Below are positions 38,793 through 46,678 of a DNA stretch of 64,000 bases, in pieces. The DNA is taken from assembly GCF_026242045.1 (NCBI RefSeq), contig NZ_JAPJDO010000008.1:1-64000 (forward strand). The letters are read 5' to 3'. Numbering within the stretch: the stretch's first letter is position 1; the number at the start of each line of letters is the position of its first letter. Source of the DNA: Mycobacterium pinniadriaticum. GTDB taxonomy: Bacteria > Actinomycetota > Actinomycetes > Mycobacteriales > Mycobacteriaceae. The notes under the pieces were generated by a model that had not been told where the DNA came from, made no database searches, and saw only the letters and a list, made by a program, of their open reading frames with translations. The translations under genes and the position numbers were made by a program.

Positions 38793-40595
38793 CGGCGGCT
38801 GCAGCACGATCTGCGGCAGACCCGGAATGGTCGGAATGGGCGGGATCGTCGGGATGAACGGCGGCTGTTGAGCCGGCGGTGACGGTGTCACGGTCGCCGT
38901 CTGGGTCTGCGTCACCGGCGGCGGCGTGGACACCTCGGTGCTGACGACGGTCGTCGTCTGGGTCTCGGTCACCGGCGGCGGGGCCTGCTCGGTCACCGGT
39001 GGTGGTGGCGGCGCCTGGACGACCTCGGTCCGGGTCACCGGCGCGGGCGTCTGCACGACGGTTCGGGGCGCGGGCGCCTGGGTGGCCTGTTGCACCGCCT
39101 GGTTCTGCACCGGCGTCGATGTCGGATCGGCGGTCGGTGCGGCGGGGGCAGGTGAGGCCTGCGGGGTGGTGGTGACGCTCGGTGTCGGCGCGATGGGGGC
39201 GGTGCTGCTGTCGGCGCTCAACGCCACCGCCGTTCCGGCCCCGGCGCCCACAATCACCAGCAGGGCGGCGGCCACCACCGGCATGGGCCGCCGGTACCAC
39301 GGCAGCGCGCCGTCCTCGGAACCGGTGTGGTCGACGGGGTCTGGATCGAAGTCGACGACGGGACGGGCGCTGGGCTGCGGCACCGGCTCGGCCCGCGGTG
39401 CCAGATCCGGGACATCGGGTGCTTCGGACCAGGCCAGGGCGACGCCGGTCGCGGGCGCGGATGCGACGGCCGCGGCGGGCGCCGCCGGCGCGGGTGCCAA
39501 CGCGGTGGCACTGTCGTCGGCCGGGCCACGCGCGGCCCGCAGCGCCGCGCCGATCGCACCGGTGAGGCCGGGGCGCGGTGTGGTGATCACCGGAACCCGC
39601 AGGTTCTCGGACAGCGTCGTGGTGATCACGGGGATGGCCGCACCGCCGCCGACCGAGGCCACCGCGGCGAGGTCGGCGGGCCGCACCCCGGCCCGTTCCA
39701 TGCTGTCCTGCAGCACGGTGATGAACTCACCGAGGGAGCGGCCCATCGCGTCGTCGAGCTCGGTGCGGGTGAGCCGGACGTCGCCGTGGAAGTCGGGCAG
39801 CTCGGCGGGCAGCGCGGTGACAGTGACGGTGGACAGTCGCTCCTTGGCTGCCCGGCACTGCCCCCGCAGCCGGGTCAGCGACCCGATCGCCGACGTTCCG
39901 GTGACGTCCAGCGTCCCCCCGGCCGACAGTTCCGCGATGACGTGCGCCAGCAGGCCCTGGTCGATGAGGTCGCCGGAGAAGTCGACGTGCCGCAGAGTCG
40001 GCGCGATCGCGCTCAGCCAGTGTCCCGGGTCGCTTCGTTCCTGCCCTCCGATCGAACCGTCGACCAGGGTGATGGACGTCCCGGTGCCGCCGAAGTCACA
40101 CAGGGCGATCACCCCGCTCGTCGGCAGGCCGGGATTGGCGGCCAGCGCGGTCAGCGCTGCGGCGGTGTCCGGGATCAGCAGCGGCTCGTCGGCCGCCCAC
40201 TCGGGAATCTGCGAAATCGCGCGGCGCAGCGACTCGACCGCTGCCGGCCGCCAGTGAGCCGGGTGGGTGATTGCCGCGTTCGGCGGCAGTGGACGTCCCG
40301 AGGTGGCGGCATAGGCGATCGCCCGCAACGCGTCGGCGAGTAAGGTCTCCGCGCGGTGCACCGAACCGTCGCAAGCCACGATGCCGACCGGGTCACCGAC
40401 ACGGTCGACGAAGTCGGCGATGACCAGGCCGTCCTCGTCCAGGGCGGGGTTCTCCGCCGGCACCCCGACCTCGGGCGGGCGATGCCGGAACAGCGTGATC
40501 ACCGGCGTTCGGGTGACCGAGCGCTCGGGTGTCACCGCGGTCAGTGTGGTTGCGCCGACCGACAGGCCGACCGCCGGCCTAATTGGGTCTGTCAT
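38784..40595 (-). CDS. Hsp70-like membrane protein with proline-rich tail (Rv2264c-like)
   Basis: 603 residues from the ATG at 40593-40595 (MTDPIRPAVGLSVGATTLTA). The N-terminal 350 residues resemble the actin/Hsp70 ATPase: LSVGATTLTAV (phosphate 1), LCDFGGTGTSITLVDG (phosphate 2) and VASVGGGAAIPVITTTL (adenosine motif). A linker rich in Ala/Pro precedes one transmembrane helix (MPVVAAALLVIVGAGAGTAV), then an external Ala/Pro/Thr tail with repeats of QAPPPPPVT type. There is no substrate-binding domain of DnaK. Residues about 181-191 (GGQERSDPG) come from a dispersed-repeat insertion (40021-40050). Function unknown; a cytosolic ATPase coupled to an extracytoplasmic tail is implied. Confidence 0.83.
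   Translation of the reverse strand: MTDPIRPAVGLSVGATTLTAVTPERSVTRTPVITLFRHRPPEVGVPAENPALDEDGLVIADFVDRVGDPVGIVACDGSVHRAETLLADALRAIAYAATSGRPLPPNAAITHPAHWRPAAVESLRRAISQIPEWAADEPLLIPDTAAALTALAANPGLPTSGVIALCDFGGTGTSITLVDGSIGGQERSDPGHWLSAIAPTLRHVDFSGDLIDQGLLAHVIAELSAGGTLDVTGTSAIGSLTRLRGQCRAAKERLSTVTVTALPAELPDFHGDVRLTRTELDDAMGRSLGEFITVLQDSMERAGVRPADLAAVASVGGGAAIPVITTTLSENLRVPVITTPRPGLTGAIGAALRAARGPADDSATALAPAPAAPAAAVASAPATGVALAWSEAPDVPDLAPRAEPVPQPSARPVVDFDPDPVDHTGSEDGALPWYRRPMPVVAAALLVIVGAGAGTAVALSADSSTAPIAPTPSVTTTPQASPAPAAPTADPTSTPVQNQAVQQATQAPAPRTVVQTPAPVTRTEVVQAPPPPPVTEQAPPPVTETQTTTVVSTEVSTPPPVTQTQTATVTPSPPAQQPPFIPTIPPIPTIPGLPQIVLQPPSG
40021..40050 (-). repeat. Dispersed ~30-bp repeat, copy 3 (inside Hsp70-like gene)
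   Basis: On the minus strand it reads ATCGGAGGGCAGGAACGAAG followed by CGACCCGGGAC. It is translated in frame as IGGQERSDPGH between the phosphate-2 strand (ITLVDGS) and the next helix, the same peptide as in FabD. Confidence 0.75.
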
Positions 40596-40698
40596 GTCGT
40601 CCAATCCGGGCTCCCAACCTGATCTCCAGGCATACGGGTACCCCCGCGCCACTCTTCGGATTCACCAAAGATGTCGGTCCGGACAGACCGGACGTTAC

Positions 40699-41769
40699 TC
40701 AGCGAATGGTGCCGCGACCTGGGATCAAGGGCAGGTCCAGCGGTGTCACCCAGCCCGGCGGAAAGTCGTTGACGGCCGGCACGGCGTTGAGCGCGCGCAG
40801 CCCGGTCGACAGGCAGCCCGCGGCCGCGGCGTCGCGGCCGGAACCGTCGGTGAACCGGAACGCCGTCTCCTGGAAGATGCTGGGCGTGCCCTGGATATCG
40901 ACCCGGTAGACATCGTCCTGGGTGCCCGACGGCCAGTCCGGCGCCGCATCCTGGCCGATCCGGTTGACGTGCTCGAGCTGGATCCGGGTCTCGCCCCGGT
41001 AGACGCCGTTGATGGTGAACCGCACCGCCGCGACGTGGCCGGGCGCGATGACGCCCTTGACGGTCTTACGTTCGGTCGGGGTCACCCACTTGTCCCAGGT
41101 GGTGGTGATCTCGTCGAGCTCGATGCCGGCGGCGTAGGCGATCATCGGGACCGTCGCCCCCCAGGCGAAGACCAGGATGTCGGAGTTCTCCAGCAGCGGC
41201 TTGAATTCGGGCTCGCGACCGATGCCCATCTCGAACTCGTAGTCACCCTCGTAGTTGGTGTAGTCCAGCAGCTCGGACGCCCGCACCTGGCGTACCTGAG
41301 AGGTCAGGCCCATCAGCGTCATCGGGAACAGGTCGTTGGCGAAGCCGGGGTCGATCCCGGTGGTGAAGCACGACGACTGGCCGGCCTCGCAGGCCTGGGT
41401 GATCGGGTCGATCCAGTTCGGCGGGTTCAGATGCATCTTCGGCCACACCCACGGCGTCATCGCGGTGGAGCACACGTCGATACCCGCGCGCAGGAACCGC
41501 GAGATGAGGTCGATATTGGCATCGGCGTGCGCGGCGGTCGGACCGTAATGCACGAGCGCGTCGGGCTTGAGCGCGATCAGCGCGTCCACCTCGTCGGTGG
41601 CCTCGAGGCCGACTTCACCGATATCGCAGATCTTCCCGACGTCGACGCCGACCTTGGCGGGATTGCTGACACCGACGCCGACCAGTTCGAACTCGGGATG
41701 CGCGAGCACTTCGGGGATGACCATCCGGCCGACAAAACCGGTACCCCAGATCACGATTCGCTTGGCCAT
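40699..41769 (-). CDS. DapB-like NAD(P)-binding dehydrogenase
   Basis: 356 residues from the ATG at 41767-41769 with GGAAGGTGAGG upstream. RIVIWGTGFVGRMVIPEVL is the Rossmann dinucleotide motif at the very N-terminus. VGVGVSNPAKVGVDVGKICD, DALVHYGPTAAHADANIDLI and AGIDVCSTAMTPWVWPKMHLN follow, as in dihydrodipicolinate-reductase-N-domain proteins of mycobacteria that are not lysine enzymes. The reaction is unknown; 2,4-diaminopentanoate dehydrogenase-like family members are the nearest named relatives. It may share a transcript with the upstream carotenoid operon, though a 70-base gap separates it. Confidence 0.8.
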   Translation of the reverse strand: MAKRIVIWGTGFVGRMVIPEVLAHPEFELVGVGVSNPAKVGVDVGKICDIGEVGLEATDEVDALIALKPDALVHYGPTAAHADANIDLISRFLRAGIDVCSTAMTPWVWPKMHLNPPNWIDPITQACEAGQSSCFTTGIDPGFANDLFPMTLMGLTSQVRQVRASELLDYTNYEGDYEFEMGIGREPEFKPLLENSDILVFAWGATVPMIAYAAGIELDEITTTWDKWVTPTERKTVKGVIAPGHVAAVRFTINGVYRGETRIQLEHVNRIGQDAAPDWPSGTQDDVYRVDIQGTPSIFQETAFRFTDGSGRDAAAAGCLSTGLRALNAVPAVNDFPPGWVTPLDLPLIPGRGTIR

Positions 41770-41839
41770 TGCCTCACCTTCCGTTCCGGCCCCCGCCGGC
41801 GAGCCTAGCCGCGGCGTCGCACGAGACAGGCCAGAAGTC

Positions 41840-42838
41840 TCAGTGCGCGGACCCGGAGTCCCGAACGGCGAATCGGCGCTCGGCGTAGGCCAGGTCGTCA
41901 CGCCACAGCCGGGTGGCCGCAAAGCGCATCAGCGGGGTGATCAGCGGCGCCGCGCGCAACGAGTTCCGAAACCCGGTGCGGTCGGATTGCGCGACAACGG
42001 CTTCGATCACCGCGGTCCGGGGGCGCCCGTCGGGTCCCGGCCCCACCGGGGTGGCGTGGGTCTCGACGACGCTGCCGGTGCCCTCGCCGTCGACGATCCG
42101 CATGACGATGGTTCGCGGTTCCGGTGCGGTGAATTCGGCGATCACCGGCACTCCGAGCCGTCCCATCCGGAAGGTGACCGCCACCAGGAACCGGTCGGCA
42201 TCCTCCGACGCGTCGACCGAGGGGGCGCTGAGCACGTCCAGCGCCGTGAACGAGTACGGGTGAAACCACGCGCCATGCCACGGGTCGAGGCGGTTGGCGA
42301 TGATGTCGGACGGTTCGCACACCCCCTCCAGGCGGGTCACCGCGGCCAGTCGCACCCCGCCGGGGCGGGCCGGGATGACCGGTGCGTCCAGTGCCGGCTC
42401 TCCGCCGATCCGGTCGAGGCGGACCCACGCCAGCACGCCGTCGTCGAAGGCCGGCAACGGCTTCCAGCCGAACTCTCGCCGACCCCCGAGTCGCAGACCG
42501 TGCCACGGGCAGATCAGGTCGCCGCACTCCACCTTCCCGGTGGCGAGATCGGCGCCCAGATGGGGGCAGGCCGCCGGCCCCACGCGCAACGCCCGCTGCT
42601 GATCGCGCCACGCGACGATTTCCATCCCCCCGACCCGGGCGCCGAACGGCCGACCGGACCTGATGTCGGCGCTGGCCGCAAAGACATACCAGTTGCCGCT
42701 GGGCCGCGCCTCGGCGCGCCGCAGCGCGGCGTTGATCAGCGCCGGCTGGGCATCGGAGTAGGTGGGCCGCTGACGGGCCCAGTCAGCCTTCGGGATGATC
42801 TGCAGCGGAAGAGCTTTCATCCGCGACCTGAAGCTCAC
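41840..42838 (-). CDS. Rieske iron-sulfur protein in carotenoid operon
   Basis: 332 residues from the GTG at 42836-42838, overlapping the crtU stop (GTGA). The Rieske [2Fe-2S] motif is C91-P-H93 (AACPHLGAD) and C110-P-W-H113 (LICPWHGLRL). The C-terminal part has a DIIANRLDPWHGAWFHPYSF stretch with the D/H-x3-H spacing of a mononuclear-iron or ligand site, resembling DUF5914-type Rieske proteins. Such genes recur at the end of actinobacterial crt operons. The role is not established: an oxygenase or desaturation partner acting on the aromatic carotenoid is inferred from the coupling to crtU. Confidence 0.83.
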   Translation of the reverse strand: MSFRSRMKALPLQIIPKADWARQRPTYSDAQPALINAALRRAEARPSGNWYVFAASADIRSGRPFGARVGGMEIVAWRDQQRALRVGPAACPHLGADLATGKVECGDLICPWHGLRLGGRREFGWKPLPAFDDGVLAWVRLDRIGGEPALDAPVIPARPGGVRLAAVTRLEGVCEPSDIIANRLDPWHGAWFHPYSFTALDVLSAPSVDASEDADRFLVAVTFRMGRLGVPVIAEFTAPEPRTIVMRIVDGEGTGSVVETHATPVGPGPDGRPRTAVIEAVVAQSDRTGFRNSLRAAPLITPLMRFAATRLWRDDLAYAERRFAVRDSGSAH

Positions 42839-44370
42839 GACACTCGCCCCTCCCGGCTGGCCAACCGGCGCAGCACCGGTGACCGGCCCTGCACCGGGAC
42901 GGTGTGCAGCGTGTGCCCGCCGACTCCCCAGCCGGCCAGCAACCGGTTGGCCGCCGACCACCCAGTGGTGGCGGCCCGCTCCATCAGCGCCACCGGAAGG
43001 TCGATGCGGATACCGTCGCCGGCCAGCACCAAACCGTCCACCGGGGTGTGCACCGTCGGCCGGTCGGCGAAGCTGCCCGGGTTGAACAGCGGGCAGTCGT
43101 CGCGAACCAGCAGCGTCTCCCCCACGATGCCGGCGTCAGCGGTCTCCGGATACAACTGGTGCAGCCGGGCCAGCATGCGCTGCCGCAGGTCGGGAACTCG
43201 CTGCGGATCGGCTACCGAATAGGAGTGCACCTCCACCACCGAACCATGGTGTGCCCGTGCCCATTGCGCGGCCTCGCTTTCGTAGCTGCTGACCACGCTG
43301 ATGTTGTCCACCGGCTCCAGACCGCCGGTGCCCAGGAACGCCGGCCGGTCCGATTCCACCGGCGCGTCCAGCCACAACCGCTGCACCGCGAACGGGGGTG
43401 CGGTCTGCAACCGCGCCACCCGAGTGCGCCAGCGATCATCGCCCAGCCCCGGGGATGCGGCCACGATGCGTTGCAGCGCGCCGACGTCGGTCGCCAGCAC
43501 GACGCCGTCGGCGTCGACGGTGGTTCCGGAGCCGTCGTGCACCTGCAGCAGCCTGCTCCCCCCGATGCTGATCGATTCGGCGGTCACCTCGGTCCGCAGC
43601 CGCACTCCGTGCTCGATCAGGTACTGGCCCAGCGGGTCCCACAGCGCGGTGCTGAAGTTCGATCCGGCGACGTCGAACACCAGCCCTTCGCTGGATCCCA
43701 GGAAATAGATGTGGAACATGGTCGCCAGCTCGGCGGCCGAGAGCCGCTCGGGCCGGGCGAAGAAGCTGCGGGCGAACACCTCGAACGCGAGGTGGCGCGC
43801 GGCCACCGGAAAGTTGATGTCGCGCAGGAAGGTCTCGGCATCGACGTCGTCGAGCTGCTCGTAGGTCTCGGGAACCGACACCGCGGCGAGCGGAGCGGCC
43901 GCACCCGCGTTGAGCCGCACCAGGTCCCGCATCCGGAAGGTGGGGCTGCGCAACGCGAAAACCAGTGCGTTCCACGGCGGCGTCTTCGGCAGTCCCCGAA
44001 AGGTGTCACGACGCCCCTGCGCGTCGACGAGCGGATAGTCCTCGACGGCCCGCAGCCGCTCGAGGCCCGGATCGGTGCGGCGCAACAATGTCCGCAGGTT
44101 GTAGTACTGCCGGAAGAAGGCGTGGAAGCCACGGTTGTTCGCCACTTCCGCGCCGTCGCCGAGCCGCTCGGTCCACCCACCGACCCGCCCGCCGAGGTAG
44201 GCCTGTCGTTCCAGGATTTCCACGGAGACACCGCGTTCGGCGAGTCCGGTGGCCGCCGCCAACCCCGCGATGCCGGCTCCCACGACGACGACATGCGGCC
44301 GGCGCGCAAGGGAGTTCGCGTTCGGCACCCCGCGGGGTCCGGGGTGGGTGACGCGGCGCAGATCGATCAT
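42835..44370 (-). CDS. crtU: FAD-dependent carotene desaturase/methyltransferase, CrtU-like
   Basis: 511 residues from the ATG at 44368-44370, overlapping the crtT stop (ATGA). VVVVGAGIAGLAAATGLAER is the FAD Rossmann motif, then LERQAYLGGRVGGW and GFHAFFRQYYNLRTLLRR. The C-terminal DGLVLAGDGIRIDLPVALME is the conserved second FAD motif. It differs from CrtI in the long middle segment and fits beta-carotene desaturase/methyltransferases that aromatise the end rings (isorenieratene synthase). The operon context (crtYcd, crtT) agrees with the Streptomyces crtYTU cluster. Product isorenieratene (leprotene) is inference. Confidence 0.82.
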   Translation of the reverse strand: MIDLRRVTHPGPRGVPNANSLARRPHVVVVGAGIAGLAAATGLAERGVSVEILERQAYLGGRVGGWTERLGDGAEVANNRGFHAFFRQYYNLRTLLRRTDPGLERLRAVEDYPLVDAQGRRDTFRGLPKTPPWNALVFALRSPTFRMRDLVRLNAGAAAPLAAVSVPETYEQLDDVDAETFLRDINFPVAARHLAFEVFARSFFARPERLSAAELATMFHIYFLGSSEGLVFDVAGSNFSTALWDPLGQYLIEHGVRLRTEVTAESISIGGSRLLQVHDGSGTTVDADGVVLATDVGALQRIVAASPGLGDDRWRTRVARLQTAPPFAVQRLWLDAPVESDRPAFLGTGGLEPVDNISVVSSYESEAAQWARAHHGSVVEVHSYSVADPQRVPDLRQRMLARLHQLYPETADAGIVGETLLVRDDCPLFNPGSFADRPTVHTPVDGLVLAGDGIRIDLPVALMERAATTGWSAANRLLAGWGVGGHTLHTVPVQGRSPVLRRLASREGRVS

Positions 44371-45098
44371 CGCGGTGCGTCCGCCAGAAACGTGTGCACG
44401 ATATCGCGCTGCCACCCGGGCATCGTCTCACTGTGCACGCCGGTGAAGCCCGCTGCGGTCAACCGCCGTTGGAACGCGGCGGCACCGTCGAACGCGTTGA
44501 CGCTGCGCCACAGGTGGCGGTAGAGCGCGCTGTCCCTGGTCTGCCGCCAGCCGGCGGGAATGATGACACCCCAGCACACCGCATTCCAGATCGCTGCGGC
44601 GGCCCGGGAATCACGCACCGAATACTCGTGCACGGCCAGCGTGCCGCCGGGCCGCAGCACGTCGCGAAACGCACGCAGCTGAGCATCGGGGTCGGCGAGG
44701 TTGCGCAACAGGTAGGCCGCCAGGATGCCGTCGAACGGGCCATGCACCCCCACCTCGGCGATCGCCTCGATCGGGCTGTGCACGAACCGGACGGTGGCGG
44801 GCCAGGACTTCGCGGCGGCTTGCGCCAGCATGCCCGCCGAGGCGTCGACCGCGACGATCTCGGCGTGTGGGGCCGCCTCCAGCAGCGCGGCCGTCGACGC
44901 TCCGGTGCCGCAGCCGGCATCCAGTAGGCGCAGCCCGCTGCCGCCGCCCGGAATACGCATTCTGCGTGCCGAGATTCGCAGATGGTCGTGATAGCCGGGA
45001 TTGGCACCGACCAGCTTGTCGTAAGCGTGCGCGCCGATGTCGAATGCGCCCGGGACCTCCTCCCGTGGCAGGCCCCGGTTGCCCACACTCACCATCAC
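44367..45098 (-). CDS. crtT: SAM-dependent methyltransferase, CrtT-like
   Basis: 243 residues. Class I methyltransferase with LRLLDAGCGTGASTAALLEA (motif I), EIVAVDASAGM (motif II), FDGILAAYLLRNLADPDAQL and VLRPGGTLAVHEYSV, close to the UbiE-type fold. The GTG start at 45096-45098 overlaps the crtYd stop (GTGA) and its own stop overlaps crtU. The gene order cyclase-methyltransferase-CrtU is that of the actinobacterial isorenieratene cluster, where the gene is called crtT. Its exact reaction is not settled. Confidence 0.8.
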   Translation of the reverse strand: MMVSVGNRGLPREEVPGAFDIGAHAYDKLVGANPGYHDHLRISARRMRIPGGGSGLRLLDAGCGTGASTAALLEAAPHAEIVAVDASAGMLAQAAAKSWPATVRFVHSPIEAIAEVGVHGPFDGILAAYLLRNLADPDAQLRAFRDVLRPGGTLAVHEYSVRDSRAAAAIWNAVCWGVIIPAGWRQTRDSALYRHLWRSVNAFDGAAAFQRRLTAAGFTGVHSETMPGWQRDIVHTFLADAPR

Positions 45099-45424
45099 CG
45101 TTCACCCCTGTCTTCGGAGCGGGGACGCTGCTTCTCCCAGAGCAGCAGCACCGCGGTGACCATCGCCCAGCCGAACAGGAAATCCTCCACCGGGATATCC
45201 CACGGAAATCGCAGTCCGGTGCTGTGCTGTTCGTTGTAGATGACGATCGGTGCGGACAGCTTGGTCAGCCATCCGTCGACGATCACCTGGAATCCCATCA
45301 CGATAGCCATCGATATCCAGTATTCGACCTTGCCGAACAGCCCGGTGCGCAATACCGCCAACTCGAGCGCGATGACCACGAGGACGGCGACGACGGCGGG
45401 CACGGTGTAGCCGAGTCCGGTCAT
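45095..45424 (-). CDS. crtYd: Lycopene cyclase subunit CrtYd
   Basis: 109 residues with three hydrophobic helices. The motif IPVEDFLFGWAMVT matches the second half-domain of heterodimeric lycopene beta-cyclases (CrtYc/CrtYd). It begins with the ATG at 45422-45424, overlapping the crtYc stop (ATGA). The frame extends upstream through crtYc but is antiparallel-free shadow there. Together with CrtYc it cyclises lycopene to beta-carotene in the membrane. Confidence 0.9.
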   Translation of the reverse strand: MTGLGYTVPAVVAVLVVIALELAVLRTGLFGKVEYWISMAIVMGFQVIVDGWLTKLSAPIVIYNEQHSTGLRFPWDIPVEDFLFGWAMVTAVLLLWEKQRPRSEDRGER

Positions 45425-45744
45425 CGGCGGCCGCGCAACGTCGCGAGCATCGCGGTGACCGCCGAATACGTCAGCAGGCCACACACCGGGATCACGATGA
45501 AGAACAGCAACTCCTCCAACGGCATCGAGAACCCGACGTCGACGCCGCTGATATAGCGCGGGTTGTAGGTCCACACATGCCCGGCGATCGCGATCACGTC
45601 CCAGACGACGAATACCACCGCGACCGGTCCGACCGATAGCAACAGCCGCAGGGGCTGGCGGTAAACCCCGGATCCGAAAATCTCCAGCGGCGCGGTGATC
45701 AGGAGGCAGGCGCCCAGCACGATCAGGTACTGCCAGCGATCCAT
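45421..45744 (-). CDS. crtYc: Lycopene cyclase subunit CrtYc
   Basis: 107 residues, three membrane helices. WQYLIVLGACLLITAPLEIF starts the protein; VWDVIAIAGHVWTYNPRYIS and MPLEELLFFIVIPVCGLLTY carry the family's PxE(E/D) motif, the counterpart of the CrtYd PVEDFLF. The ATG (45742-45744) overlaps the crtB stop by one base, and its stop overlaps crtYd. Confidence 0.92.
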   Translation of the reverse strand: MDRWQYLIVLGACLLITAPLEIFGSGVYRQPLRLLLSVGPVAVVFVVWDVIAIAGHVWTYNPRYISGVDVGFSMPLEELLFFIVIPVCGLLTYSAVTAMLATLRGRR

Positions 45745-46676
45745 CAGGCCACGCTATACCCGCGGGCACGGCGAGCTCGAACGAGACCGGCGACGAAGAC
45801 CTGCAACCGCCTTCCCATGCTCACCGAGGCGCGCTGGTCGAACACCGCGAAGTCGATGGCTTCGATACGGTCGAGAATCTCCGAGTACAGCGTGAACGCC
45901 GTCGCCACACACGGTCTCGACTGTGGGGCGAGCAACGCGATCCCCTTGCGGGCCTCCCGGTACACCTTCCGGGCGATCGCGTGCTGGGCGATCAGCGCAC
46001 TGCGGACCTTGGGGTCGGTGTGGCGGTGTTCGTGACACCAGATCAACACGTCACGGTCCACGCCGAACGCGGCGAGTTCGTCGGCGGGCAGATAGACCCG
46101 GTTGCGTTCCAGGTCTTCATCGACGTCGCGCAGAAAATTGGTCAACTGGAAGGCCCGGCCCAGCGCCTCCGCGTAGGGCGCGGCTTCATCGGGCGGTCCG
46201 ACCGTGCCCAGGATCGGCAGCATCTCCAAGCCGATGACGGCTGCCGAGCCACGCATGTAGCGGTTGAGCGCCGCACGGTCCGGATAGTCGGTGACGGTCA
46301 AGTCCATCCGCATCGACGTGAGGAACTCGTCGAACAGGTCCAGGGGGATGCGGTAGGTGCGGGCGGTGTGCAACACGGCGGCCAGCACCGGTTCCGTGTC
46401 GTCGGCGGTGCCGCTGAAGAACTTCGCCGACAACCGGTCGAGCCGCTGCTCACGCTCGGCGGCGCTGGCGCCGGCGTCCATGTCGTCGAGGATGTCGTCG
46501 GCATAACGCGCGAACCCGTAGAGCGCGTGCACTGCCGGCCGCTGCGAGGGCGCCAACAGCCGGGTTGCCAGGAAGTAGGTCCGGCCGTGCTGGGCGTTGA
46601 GTCGCCGGCAGTATCGGTACGACTCGCGCAATCGGGAATCGGCGATCCCGGCGGCGTGCAATTCGGTGTGGATCAT
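45744..46676 (-). CDS. crtB: Phytoene synthase CrtB
   Basis: 310 residues. It condenses two GGPP to 15-cis-phytoene. The two aspartate-rich motifs are RYADDILDDMD (about 58-67) and LTNFLRDVDEDLERNRVYLP (about 178-197); YYLATRLLP-type FLATRLLAPSQRPAVHALYG is at the N-terminus. The length is normal. It follows crtI with two bases between, and its stop touches the crtYc start. The GGPP synthase gene crtE that normally feeds it is not in this window. Confidence 0.95.
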   Translation of the reverse strand: MIHTELHAAGIADSRLRESYRYCRRLNAQHGRTYFLATRLLAPSQRPAVHALYGFARYADDILDDMDAGASAAEREQRLDRLSAKFFSGTADDTEPVLAAVLHTARTYRIPLDLFDEFLTSMRMDLTVTDYPDRAALNRYMRGSAAVIGLEMLPILGTVGPPDEAAPYAEALGRAFQLTNFLRDVDEDLERNRVYLPADELAAFGVDRDVLIWCHEHRHTDPKVRSALIAQHAIARKVYREARKGIALLAPQSRPCVATAFTLYSEILDRIEAIDFAVFDQRASVSMGRRLQVFVAGLVRARRARGYSVA

Positions 46677-46678
46677 CG

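Noticed and set aside
38926..40257. 443-residue plus-strand frame opposite the Hsp70-like gene
   Set aside because: Antisense shadow rich in Gly/Ala/Ser/Thr; the opposite strand has clear nucleotide-binding motifs and a transmembrane helix.
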